From: Cedecea lapagei
GTDB taxonomy: Bacteria > Pseudomonadota > Gammaproteobacteria > Enterobacterales > Enterobacteriaceae
DNA: 64,000 nt
Reading direction: 5' to 3'
Assembly: GCF_900635955.1 (NCBI RefSeq)
Contig: NZ_LR134201.1
Coordinates: forward strand, 3,100,001-3,164,000
Shown here: positions 26,487 through 34,801 of the stretch, one piece after another
Numbering within the stretch: the stretch's first letter is position 1
Layout of the letters: each line of letters starts with the position of its first letter
The notes under the pieces: generated by a model
Databases searched by the model: none
What the model was told of the DNA's origin: nothing
The model's input: only the letters and a program-made list of their open reading frames with translations
Program-made: the position numbers and the translations under genes

Positions 26487-27332
26487 TTAACTACGCCTTG
26501 CACTCTGGATGTCACGCAGGCGCTGCTTTTCTGCTCGCGCCATAAACCACCATGCAATCAAACCGATAACGCCTACGACGCCAAGAATAATCGACGCCAG
26601 AGCGTTAATTTCCGGATTAACTCCCATACGCACATTTGAGAATACCAGCATCGGCAGCGTGGTTGCTCCCGGCCCCGAAACGAAGCTGGCGATAACCAGA
26701 TCGTCGAGAGAAAGCGTAAATGCCAGCAGCCAGCCGGAGATAATGGCCGGGGAAATCATCGGAACGGTGATCACAAAGAACACTTTCAGCGGCGTCGCCC
26801 CCAGATCCATCGCCGCTTCTTCTATTGAACGATCCAGCTCCCTGAGACGAGAGCTAATCACCACGGCAACATATGCGGTACAGAACGTGACATGCGCCAG
26901 CCAGATGGTGAGCATACCTCTGTCACTCGGCCAGCCCGTGGCGTGCGCCAGCGCCACGAACAGCAGCAGCAGCGAAAGCCCGGTGATAACGTCCGGCATC
27001 ACCAGCGGCGCGGTCAGCATAAAAGCAAAGCCGTTTGAACCCCGGAAGCGCCCAAAACGCACCATCACCACGGCGGCAATTGTCCCGAGGATAACCGCCA
27101 TCGTGGCGGCGGCGGCGGCAATGCTCAGGCTCAGGCCAACGGCGTTCATCATCGCCGAATCCCGGAACAGCTCGCCGTACCAGCGGGTCGACCAGCCGGC
27201 CCATACCGTGACCAGCCTCGAACTGTTAAACGAATAGACGACCAGCATCAGCATCGGCGCATACAGGAAGGTAAAGCCGATGACCAGGATCAGAATACGC
27301 CACGGAGAGCGCACGACCGGTAAGTTGTTCAT
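26487..27332 (-). CDS. potI: Putrescine ABC transporter permease PotI
   Basis: PotI (281 aa) is one of two permeases of the PotFGHI putrescine importer. Six helices and the EAA loop EEAAMDLGATPLKVFFVITVPMI (about 169-191) are visible. Its start overlaps the potH stop by 4 bases, indicating coupled translation. Confidence 0.96.
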   Translation of the reverse strand: MNNLPVVRSPWRILILVIGFTFLYAPMLMLVVYSFNSSRLVTVWAGWSTRWYGELFRDSAMMNAVGLSLSIAAAAATMAVILGTIAAVVMVRFGRFRGSNGFAFMLTAPLVMPDVITGLSLLLLFVALAHATGWPSDRGMLTIWLAHVTFCTAYVAVVISSRLRELDRSIEEAAMDLGATPLKVFFVITVPMISPAIISGWLLAFTLSLDDLVIASFVSGPGATTLPMLVFSNVRMGVNPEINALASIILGVVGVIGLIAWWFMARAEKQRLRDIQSARRS

Positions 27333-28291
27333 GCGTGGTCCTCCGCCGCTTTATTCTGATATTTGTGGAACCACATGATCGGCACAATGAGAAGCAGCAG
27401 CATAATAATTGCCACGGCGGAGGCCACTGGCCAGTCGCGGTTATTAAAGAACTCCTGCCACAGGACTCGGCCAATCATGATGCTGTCCGGGCCGCCGAGC
27501 AGCTCCGGAATAACAAACTCCCCTACCGCCGGGATAAACACCAGCATCGAACCGGCGATTATCCCGCCTTTCGTCAGCGGCACGATCACCTTAAAGAAGG
27601 TCTTCAGCGGGCGAGCGCCGAGATCTAACGAAGCCTCCACCAGCGAGTAATCAATACGCGTCAGCGCGGTATAAATCGGCAGCACCATAAACGGCAGATA
27701 GGCGTAAACAATGCCGATGTAGACCGCAAGATTGGTGTGCAAAATCGTCAGCGGCTGGTCGATCACCCCGAGCCAAAGCAGCACATTATTCAAAATGCCG
27801 TTGTTTTTCAGGATGCCCATCCACGCGTAGACGCGGATCAGGAACGAGGTCCACGAGGGCAGAATTACCAGCAGCAGCAGGATATTGCGCGTTGAGGGTT
27901 TGCTGTGCGCTATCGCCCAGGCGAGGGGGTAGCCGAGGGCCAGGCAGCACAGCGTTGAAACGGCCGCCACCTGAAGAGACTGCAGGTAAGCCTCAACATA
28001 GAGCGGGTCGTCCGTCAGCTGGAAGTAGTTAGCCAGATTCAGAGTGATCGACAGCTGCCCGTCAGCCCAGCTGACCAGATCGCTGTAGGGAGGGATAGCC
28101 CGGGCTATTTCCGAAAAACTGATCTTAAAGACGATGAGGAACGGCAGCATAAACAGCAGGATCAGCCATAAATACGGTGCCGCAATCACCAGCTTGCGCC
28201 CGTGGGCGAGCCACAGACGAGAAAGTCGGCGCTTCATGCCGCCGGACTGAGGTACGACAGGCTCCGCAGGGCCGTCAGAAAGCGTTGCCAT
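27329..28291 (-). CDS. potH: Putrescine ABC transporter permease PotH
   Basis: PotH (320 aa; E. coli 317) is the partner permease of PotI. A cytoplasmic N-terminus precedes six membrane helices, with the EAA loop VEASLDLGARPLKTFFKVIVPL (about 225-246). Nine bases separate it from potG. Confidence 0.96.
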   Translation of the reverse strand: MATLSDGPAEPVVPQSGGMKRRLSRLWLAHGRKLVIAAPYLWLILLFMLPFLIVFKISFSEIARAIPPYSDLVSWADGQLSITLNLANYFQLTDDPLYVEAYLQSLQVAAVSTLCCLALGYPLAWAIAHSKPSTRNILLLLVILPSWTSFLIRVYAWMGILKNNGILNNVLLWLGVIDQPLTILHTNLAVYIGIVYAYLPFMVLPIYTALTRIDYSLVEASLDLGARPLKTFFKVIVPLTKGGIIAGSMLVFIPAVGEFVIPELLGGPDSIMIGRVLWQEFFNNRDWPVASAVAIIMLLLLIVPIMWFHKYQNKAAEDHA

Positions 28292-28300
28292 CTTGCCCCC

Positions 28301-29434
28301 TTATACCGTCAAAACGACACAGCTGTCGGCATCCCAGCAGAGGCGAACTTCATCTCCCCAGGTGGGCGCCCCTTTTCGATAGCGATGTTCGTTCTGCAGC
28401 TGAGCGCTGATTGTCTGCCCGCTTTTCAGGCGAACGTGATAGATAGAGAGATCGCCCAGGTAGGCGATGTGCACGACTTCACCCACGGCAAAGTTATAGC
28501 CGTCGGCCGGCGGCTCGTCGCAGAGCATCACTTTTTCCGGGCGCAGCGCGACGAAGACCGGCACGCCGTCAACCACCGAGGCGTCAGGATCCACCTTCAT
28601 CGGATGCAACAGTCCCGGACTGTCAATCACCAGCCCGTCGTCCTGGCGCGCCTTCAGCAGCCCTTCGAAAACGTTAACCGAGCCGATAAACTCCGCGCTG
28701 TAGCGGGTGGTGGGATGCTCATAAATCTCTTCCGGCTCGCCAATCTGCACGAACTTACCGCGATTCATGATCGCAATCCTCCCGGCCATGGTCATCGCCT
28801 CTTCCTGGTCGTGAGTCACCATCACGCAGGTCACGCCGACGCGCTCAAGAATGTCTACCACTTCGAGCTGCATACGATCGCGTAGTTTTTTATCCAGCGC
28901 GCCCATGGGTTCGTCAAGCAGCAGCAATTTAGGACGCTTAGCCAGGCTACGAGCTAACGCCACGCGCTGGCGCTGGCCGCCGGAAAGCTGGTGAGGTTTA
29001 CGTTTCGCAAACTCCTGCATATGCACCAGGGTGAGCATCTCCGCCACCCGGCTGGCAATCTCCGCCTTCGGCAGCTTGTCCTGCTTAAGGCCAAATGCGA
29101 TGTTCTGCTCCACGGTCATGTGCGGGAACAGCGCGTAGGACTGGAACATCATGTTGATCGGCCGCTGGTAGGGCGGCACATGAGATAAATCAACGCCATC
29201 AAGCATGATTTGCCCGGCGCTTGGCTGCTCAAAACCCGCCAGCATGCGCAGCAGCGTAGACTTGCCGCAGCCGGAGGCACCCAGTAAGGCAAAGATTTCG
29301 CCCTTGTAGATGGTCAGGCTGACGTCATCCACGGCGTGCTGGCCATCAAATGATTTGGTGAGATTACGGATTTCCAGCAGCGGCGTGAGCGCTTTTGGTA
29401 TTCTGGACTGCGGACGAGGAGTTGCGTCATTCAA
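28301..29434 (-). CDS. potG: Putrescine ABC transporter ATP-binding protein PotG
   Basis: PotG (377 aa) is the ATPase of the putrescine importer. Walker A GASGCGKSTL (about 53-62), Q-loop FQSYALFPHM, signature LSGGQRQR and Walker B LLLLDEPMGALD are intact. The C-terminal TOBE/OB domain (about 285-377) is typical of polyamine and maltose-type ATPases. Confidence 0.96.
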   Translation of the reverse strand: MNDATPRPQSRIPKALTPLLEIRNLTKSFDGQHAVDDVSLTIYKGEIFALLGASGCGKSTLLRMLAGFEQPSAGQIMLDGVDLSHVPPYQRPINMMFQSYALFPHMTVEQNIAFGLKQDKLPKAEIASRVAEMLTLVHMQEFAKRKPHQLSGGQRQRVALARSLAKRPKLLLLDEPMGALDKKLRDRMQLEVVDILERVGVTCVMVTHDQEEAMTMAGRIAIMNRGKFVQIGEPEEIYEHPTTRYSAEFIGSVNVFEGLLKARQDDGLVIDSPGLLHPMKVDPDASVVDGVPVFVALRPEKVMLCDEPPADGYNFAVGEVVHIAYLGDLSIYHVRLKSGQTISAQLQNEHRYRKGAPTWGDEVRLCWDADSCVVLTV

Positions 29435-29576
29435 TTCTGTTGCTCTCCGGCAAAAGCAAAAAGAAGATACGGCCAGGATGCCGTACTTTTAGCCAGCCCG
29501 GAAACAAGGGCTTCCGTTAAGGCTGGGGCGATTGCACAACGCTGGTGCAACCGCCCGGTGCAGGGTGTATCGGACC

Positions 29577-30689
29577 TTACTTGCCTGTTTTAACCTTAGT
29601 CCACGCGCGGGTGATGACCCGGTCAATCTTCGCCGGCATTACCGTTTGTGTGAACAGCCTGGCACGAATATCTGCCGGCGGATAAATACCCGGATTGCTG
29701 CGGACCTCTTCGCTCAGCAGCGGCGTGGCCTCTTTGTTGGCGTTGGCGTAATAAATATGGTTGCTGATGTTCGCCACAACCTCTGGCTTCATCAGATAGT
29801 TAAGGAACTGATACGCCTCATCTTTGTTCTTCGCGTCTGCCGGAATGGCAAACATATCGAAGTAGACCATTGCGCCTTCCTTAGGAATGGAATAAGCAAT
29901 ATTTACGCCATTTTTGGCATCTTTGGCGCGGTTGGCGGCCTGCAGGATATCGCCCGACCAGCCAATGGCGACGCAGATATCGCCGTTGGCCAGATCGTTG
30001 ATGTACTGCGAGGAGTGGAAGTAGCGAATATTCGGGCGCAGCTTCATCAGCAGATCGCTAGCCGCGCCGGTATAGTCAGCCGCGTTAGTGCTGTTGGGAT
30101 CTTTACCCAGGTAGTGAAGCACGGTGGCATAGATCTCACTCGGCGCATCGAGGAACGAAACGCCGCAGCTTTTCAGCTTTTCGAGGTTTTCCGGCTTCAG
30201 GATCAGATCCCAGCTGTTGACCGGGGCATCTTTGCCGAGCGCGGCTTTCACCTTGTCGACGTTATAGCCAATGCCGGTCGTGACCATCATGTAGGGAATG
30301 CCGTATTTATTGTCGTGGTCGTTTTGCGCCACCAGCTTGAGCATCTCCGGGTCGAGATTTTTGTAGTTCGGCAGTTTGCTTTTATCCAGCGGCTCAAAAA
30401 TACCGGCCTGCGCCTGGCGCTCCAGGAACTGCGAAGACGGCACCACAAGGTCGTAGCCGGTACTGCCCGCCATCAGCTTCCCTTCCAGCACCTCGTTGGA
30501 GTCAAACACGTCATAGACGACCTTGATCCCGGTCTCTTTGGTGAAATTCGCCAGGGTATCCGGCGCAATATAGTCAGACCAGTTATAGACGTGCAGCGTC
30601 TTTTGTTCTGCGGCAAAGCCGGCGGCAGAAGCTGCCATCAGCGTACCGGCAACCATCCCCGACAACCATTTTTTACCTTGGTCGAACAT
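29577..30689 (-). CDS. potF: Putrescine-binding periplasmic protein PotF
   Basis: PotF (370 aa) is the periplasmic receptor for putrescine. A Lys-rich signal peptide (MFDQGKKWLSGMVAGTLM...GFAA) precedes EQKTLHVYNWSDYIAPDTL. Binding-site landmarks WSDYI, SGGDI-like WSGDILQA and DMFAIPADAKN are present. It is the first gene of potFGHI; a 142-base gap separates it from potG. Confidence 0.96.
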   Translation of the reverse strand: MFDQGKKWLSGMVAGTLMAASAAGFAAEQKTLHVYNWSDYIAPDTLANFTKETGIKVVYDVFDSNEVLEGKLMAGSTGYDLVVPSSQFLERQAQAGIFEPLDKSKLPNYKNLDPEMLKLVAQNDHDNKYGIPYMMVTTGIGYNVDKVKAALGKDAPVNSWDLILKPENLEKLKSCGVSFLDAPSEIYATVLHYLGKDPNSTNAADYTGAASDLLMKLRPNIRYFHSSQYINDLANGDICVAIGWSGDILQAANRAKDAKNGVNIAYSIPKEGAMVYFDMFAIPADAKNKDEAYQFLNYLMKPEVVANISNHIYYANANKEATPLLSEEVRSNPGIYPPADIRARLFTQTVMPAKIDRVITRAWTKVKTGK

Positions 30690-31071
30690 AATTTCATTCC
30701 TTCTGAATAAAGGCCAGACCGGGCTCGAATGAGCCGAATTTGTGCAATGTGGCTTACCCGCATTTGCCGCATGCTCTTTTCAACATGCAAAATTCATGCA
30801 TCTCTATTCATGCTGCAGAAAAAGAAGCTGGGATATTCTCACGCAGACGTTGCTTGTTTTTACCTCCACGCCAGAATAACTGTAGCCAGGGTTGGCGACT
30901 ATAGCCCGGATGAAAAAACGCCTTTTATCAACTTTTTAGACATCTTTTGTCTATACAGGTGGCGAAAATACCGCTACGGCAGGGAATTGTTTTAGTGTGA
31001 CGGCGATATGACAGAATAAAAACATGCAGAACGCGGCGGCGCTGGTGGCCGCGCGTTAAACCAGGAAAGGA
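30690..31071. other. potF-ybjN intergenic region
   Basis: This 382-base gap lies upstream of potF and downstream of ybjN (both minus strand). An imperfect GC-rich hairpin (about 31030-31058, AACGCGGC with GCCGCGCGTT) followed on the minus strand by a T5 tract is the probable ybjN terminator. The rest should hold the potF promoter; I identified no operator with confidence. Confidence 0.5.
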
Positions 31072-31551
31072 TCAGTGCAGAGAGTGAGTGTGAATAATTG
31101 TGCTGTCGTGCTCTTCTTCTTCGGTCACGAAGAGTAGCTGATTGGCGCAGGCCTCGAGAATCACCATCGAAACCTGCTCTTCGCTCTGCTGAACAAAGGC
31201 GGCAAACTGCTCCAGAGTAATGCCCGCCGAGGCGGATAATGACTGGCAGACCACCAGCTTGGGCAAATTGTCATCCTGGACGTCGAGGAAAGCTTTCACG
31301 GTCAGCGAGCTGGCGTTAATCGACGATAAATCGGACGCCAGCGGCAGCAGCGCCGACGGCTTGACCTCCGCGAGCGCGGAAAACAGGATGATGTTATCCA
31401 CAAGATCGATTTTCGCGTCGTACACGCCATCGAAGTTCTGCATATGGGGCAAATGCAATGCCTGGCAGGTATCGCACTCGAAAAAGGTTACGCCGATTTC
31501 ATCAAGCCAGCGGCGTAAAGTGTCCAGAGTCGGGACGACGAGTGAATCCAT
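31072..31551 (-). CDS. ybjN: YbjN family protein, sensory-transduction regulator-like
   Basis: A 159-residue cytoplasmic protein of the YbjN/AmyR family, structurally like type III secretion chaperones. In E. coli and Erwinia, YbjN/AmyR influences exopolysaccharide, motility and stress. The family start MDSLVVPTLDTLRRWLDEIG is present. It follows rimK in the ybjC-nfsA-rimK-ybjN order. Confidence 0.93.
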   Translation of the reverse strand: MDSLVVPTLDTLRRWLDEIGVTFFECDTCQALHLPHMQNFDGVYDAKIDLVDNIILFSALAEVKPSALLPLASDLSSINASSLTVKAFLDVQDDNLPKLVVCQSLSASAGITLEQFAAFVQQSEEQVSMVILEACANQLLFVTEEEEHDSTIIHTHSLH

Positions 31552-31643
31552 AAACGCAAAAACCTCATTACCGGTTCAAAAATTAACGTGCCATCTTACG
31601 CAAAAATGACACGTCATACTATGAATAAGCGCCAGTTTGGCGA

Positions 31644-32546
31644 TTATCCTCCGGTTTTAAGACAGTACCCAGGACGTGCCTGTTGCTCTATCCATGCGAT
31701 CATCAGACTGGCGATATCGACACCGCTAGTCTTTTCAATACCTTCCAGCCCAGGCGAGGCATTGACCTCCATCACCAACGGACCTCGATCGGCGCGTAAA
31801 ATATCAACGCCGGCAATGTCCAGGCCCAGCGTGCTGGCCGCTTTTAGCGCCACCGCTCGCTCAAGGTCGGTAATCGTTACCTGATGAGCAACGCCGCCGC
31901 GGTGCAGGTTTGAACGGAAATCGCCGGGTTTGGCCTGCCGTTCAATGGCCGCCACCACCTCATCGCCCACCACCAGGCAGCGAATATCGCGCCCTTTGGC
32001 CTCTTTAACGTATTCCTGCACCAGAATATGGGCATTCAGGCCGCGAAACGCGTCAATAACGCTCTCCGCCGCCTGCCGCGTCTCCGCCAGCACCACGCCA
32101 ATACCCTGCGTGCCTTCAACGAGCTTCACCACCAGCGGCGCGCCGCCCACCATCTCAATAAGATCGCTGGTGTCGTCCGGCGAATGGGCGAACCCCGTCA
32201 CCGGCAGATCGATGCCCTGTTTGGCCAGCAGCTGCAGCGAACGCAGCTTGTCCCGGGCGCGCGTAATCGCCACCGATTCATTCAGCGGATAGCTTCCCAG
32301 CATTTCAAACTGCCGCAGCACCGCCGTGCCGTAAAAGGTAATAGCCGAGCCAATACGTGGGATCACCGCATCGTAGTGCGGCAGCTGACGCCCCTTGTAG
32401 TGCACCGAGGGCGCCGCAGGATTAATGTTCATATAACAGGAGAGGGGATCGATGATCTCCACCTGGTGGCCGCGACGCATCGCCGCCTCGCGCAGGCGTT
32501 TGCATGAATAGAGCGTTCCGTCCCGGGATAAAATAGCAATTTTCAA
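31644..32546 (-). CDS. rimK: Ribosomal protein S6 L-glutamate ligase RimK
   Basis: RimK adds glutamate residues to the C-terminus of ribosomal protein S6 and can make poly-alpha-glutamate. It is an ATP-grasp enzyme: LVVKLVEGTQGIGVVLAET (about 137-155) binds ATP, and DIRCLVVGDEVVAAIERQAK, DFRSNLHRGG and VMEVNASPGLEGIE complete the catalytic core. I place the start at a TTG (32546), which gives 300 residues as in E. coli and follows GAGG with good spacing; an in-frame ATG at 32579 would add 11 residues that do not match the family. Confidence 0.93.
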   Translation of the reverse strand: MKIAILSRDGTLYSCKRLREAAMRRGHQVEIIDPLSCYMNINPAAPSVHYKGRQLPHYDAVIPRIGSAITFYGTAVLRQFEMLGSYPLNESVAITRARDKLRSLQLLAKQGIDLPVTGFAHSPDDTSDLIEMVGGAPLVVKLVEGTQGIGVVLAETRQAAESVIDAFRGLNAHILVQEYVKEAKGRDIRCLVVGDEVVAAIERQAKPGDFRSNLHRGGVAHQVTITDLERAVALKAASTLGLDIAGVDILRADRGPLVMEVNASPGLEGIEKTSGVDIASLMIAWIEQQARPGYCLKTGG

Positions 32547-32642
32547 CCTGCACCTCTGAGCAACCAGACCAACATTCACCGCCCGGCTATCATACCACTG
32601 CCCTCCCCGTTCAACGATGGATTGGGCAGATTTGTTAAGCGC

Positions 32643-33365
32643 TTAGCGGGTAGCCCAGCCCTGTTTGTGCAGATAATCGAGGATAAAAGGACGGTTTTCT
32701 TTGATGATGGTGCGGCTGATATGGTCGCTCCAGGTGTCGCGGCGCGTGTTGCTGTCCCGGCTCAGGTAGTACTGGGCCAGCTGTTCGTCGTATTCTTCAA
32801 GCAGCGGTCTGTTCAGCGGCTGGTAGCGGTTTTCATGCACCAGCATCGCAGCAGGCATGCGCGGTTTGATGTCCGGCGCATCAGCAGGCCAGCCGAGGCA
32901 AAGCCCGAACAGCGGCAGCACGTATTTTGGCACGCCCAGCAGCTCCCCTACCGCCTCAATATTGTTACGGATACCGCCGATATAGACGCCACCCAACCCC
33001 AGAGACTCCGCTGCGGTAAAGGCATTTTGTGCAAGAATGGCGGTGTCTACTGCGCCAAGCAGAAGCTGTTCCGCCAGCCCAAGCTGGGCATCCGGGCAAA
33101 TCTCCAGGTTGCGGTTAAAGTCTGCGCAAAAGACCCAAAACTCGGCCGCCTCGGCCACGTGTTTCTGGCCGCCGGTGAGCGGCACCAGCTGTTCGCGCAG
33201 CGCCCTATCGGTAATACGAATGATCGAGCTGCACTGCAGGAAACTGGAGCTGGAGGCCGCCTGCGCGCCGGCAATAATGGCCTCGCGCTGCTCGTCGGTG
33301 ATAGGTTCACCGGTAAAATGGCGAATAGATCGGTGAGAACGAAGCAGATCAATGGTCGGCGTCAT
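32643..33365 (-). CDS. nfsA: Oxygen-insensitive NADPH nitroreductase NfsA
   Basis: NfsA (240 aa) is the major FMN-dependent nitroreductase, reducing nitroaromatics by two electrons with NADPH. The FMN phosphate-binding start RSHRSIRHFTGEPI (about 9-22) and the SLGLGGVYIGGIRNN segment (about 125-139) are typical. Its start overlaps the ybjC end by 17 bases. In E. coli it belongs to the SoxRS/MarA regulon. Confidence 0.95.
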   Translation of the reverse strand: MTPTIDLLRSHRSIRHFTGEPITDEQREAIIAGAQAASSSSFLQCSSIIRITDRALREQLVPLTGGQKHVAEAAEFWVFCADFNRNLEICPDAQLGLAEQLLLGAVDTAILAQNAFTAAESLGLGGVYIGGIRNNIEAVGELLGVPKYVLPLFGLCLGWPADAPDIKPRMPAAMLVHENRYQPLNRPLLEEYDEQLAQYYLSRDSNTRRDTWSDHISRTIIKENRPFILDYLHKQGWATR

Positions 33366-33648
33366 CGCTGTTTTCCTTTGGCTTTTTTAAATCAGAGTGT
33401 TTCGAAGCAGAATCCGGCTGAGTCAGCTGCGGCGCAAGGCGCTGAGCAATCTTCCAGGTCATCACGATTGCGGCCGGCGACATCAGCCCGAGACCTATAA
33501 ATAGCATGACTATAGCCGCGCTTGCACTGGCGATTGGTGCGGGCAAGGAGAGGTATCCCTGCAACGAGAGAAAGGCCAGGGCCAAAAAAACAATGCCAAC
33601 CGCTTCCAGCACAACCACCGTTTTGGGTAATGCTCCGAGCGCGCGCAT
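33349..33648 (-). CDS. ybjC: Inner-membrane protein YbjC (DUF1418)
   Basis: A 99-residue protein with two membrane helices (about 9-30 and 38-62) and a polar tail; DUF1418 family. Function unknown. It overlaps nfsA and is first in the operon. A TATAAT (minus strand, at + coordinates 33676-33681) lies about 28 bases upstream of the start and is a plausible -10. Confidence 0.9.
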   Translation of the reverse strand: MRALGALPKTVVVLEAVGIVFLALAFLSLQGYLSLPAPIASASAAIVMLFIGLGLMSPAAIVMTWKIAQRLAPQLTQPDSASKHSDLKKPKENSDDADH

Positions 33649-33815
33649 AGCGTTATCTCCTGAATGTTTGGGCTAATTATAGCCCCGGCAGCCCAACGCC
33701 AGATAGCCTACGGGCATCGAACTAACAGGCAAGGCCTTCTTTCAAAATGTGACGGATATCGGCATTATAGGGTTATTCGCCGGTTCGTATCGGCCATAAA
33801 AACTGAGGAGAGAGC
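33649..33815. promoter_or_regulatory. Divergent promoters of ybjC-nfsA-rimK and grxA
   Basis: The gap carries a minus-strand TATAAT (33676-33681) for ybjC. The segment ATAGCCTACGGGCATCGAACTA (about 33703-33724) loosely fits an OxyR-type pattern for grxA; OxyR control of grxA is known in E. coli but the match here is weak. The grxA ribosome-binding site GAGGAGAGAG is strong. Confidence 0.5.
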
Positions 33816-34088
33816 ATGTTTGCCGTAATTTTTGGACGCCCTGGTTGCCCATATTGTGTTCGCGCTAAAGAACTGGCTGAGAAACTGACCGCCGAGCGTG
33901 ATGACTTCAACTTCCGCTATGTTGATATCCATGCCGAAGGCATTTCCAAAGCGGACCTGGAAAAAACCGTGGGTAAACCGGTTGAAACCGTGCCGCAGAT
34001 CTTCCTGGATCAGAAACACATCGGCGGCTGCACTGATTTTGAAGCTTATGCGAAAGAACATCTGAATCTGTTCCAGACCGCGCAATAA
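33816..34088 (+). CDS. grxA: Glutaredoxin 1
   Basis: GrxA (90 aa; E. coli 85) is the glutathione-dependent disulfide reductase that serves ribonucleotide reductase and OxyR. The active site is C11-P-Y-C14. The glutathione-binding TVP motif (ETVPQIF) and GGCTDF are present; the residue before TDF is Cys rather than the usual Tyr, giving a third cysteine. The tail is a few residues longer than in E. coli. Confidence 0.96.
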   Translation: MFAVIFGRPGCPYCVRAKELAEKLTAERDDFNFRYVDIHAEGISKADLEKTVGKPVETVPQIFLDQKHIGGCTDFEAYAKEHLNLFQTAQ

Positions 34089-34102
34089 GCTTTGCGATCC
34101 AG

Positions 34103-34132
34103 AAAACCGACTCTCAGGAGTCGGTTTTTTTA
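34103..34132. terminator. Bidirectional terminator between grxA and ybjM
   Basis: A perfect 11-bp stem (AAAACCGACTC with GAGTCGGTTTT) with a TCAG loop, continuing into T7 on the plus strand. Confidence 0.9.
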
Positions 34133-34503
34133 TGGCCGCGAGTCCGCCTGCAGCACAGAATAAAGAGCAGGTAGCAAAGCGAACCAAGCGATGACCAGAA
34201 CACCGCGCTGAGCAGCCACGCCACCTCCTGCCAGAAGGATCGTGTCACGGGTAAAAACAGGTGGGCCATCATCAGGCAAAGCGGCGAAGCGAGCATTGCG
34301 CCAGCCAGCGGTTTGACCACTCTGTCGCCCCGGGAAAAGAAACTGGCCGCCGCGCCGGGAAGCAGGAAAAACAGCAGCCCAAGCTCATAGTGCCCGGTCG
34401 CAATAAACTGCCCCATCACATGTAAACGCAGCGAAAGAAAAACCAGAATAAATAGCACGAAGCAGCAGGCAATTCCCAGCCACCGTTGCGCTCGTCTGTG
34501 CAT
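34114..34503 (-). CDS. ybjM: Inner-membrane protein YbjM
   Basis: A small membrane protein (129 aa from the ATG at 34503) with four predicted helices and a basic, His-rich tail; function unknown. Matches to E. coli YbjM include RWLGIACCFVLFI, GLLFFLLPGAAASFFS and TRSFWQEVAWLLSAVFW. I chose 34503 because homology starts there; a start 5 codons upstream is possible. The stop lies within the grxA terminator, as in other enterobacteria. Confidence 0.87.
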   Translation of the reverse strand: MHRRAQRWLGIACCFVLFILVFLSLRLHVMGQFIATGHYELGLLFFLLPGAAASFFSRGDRVVKPLAGAMLASPLCLMMAHLFLPVTRSFWQEVAWLLSAVFWSSLGSLCYLLFILCCRRTRGHKKTDS

Positions 34504-34801
34504 TTTACCTCCTGACATCTGCTTCTGCTCGAAAATACCCTGCCTGAAACGCCCGCAGAGTCTTTACCCGATTTGATAAAATCCTGGCCATCCCTGCCGA
34601 TAAAGCATTGCCACAATTAGCACAATATTCTTACTAGCCGCTGTTAGTTAGAAAGATTAAACTAGCGGCGGAAATTCGGTCATCGCGTGAGATATTTAGA
34701 TACGTGATATTTTGCCGGTCGTCACTGACGAAACCGTCAAAACAGTAGCGCATAAATCTATCTCTTTCAATAGCTTACTGGTAAACAAGAAGTTAGCCTT
34801 C

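Noticed and set aside
29532..30710. A 392-codon open frame opposite potF
   Set aside because: It lies entirely antisense to a certain gene, has no ribosome-binding site and encodes a Val/Arg/His-rich sequence typical of antisense frames in GC-rich genes.
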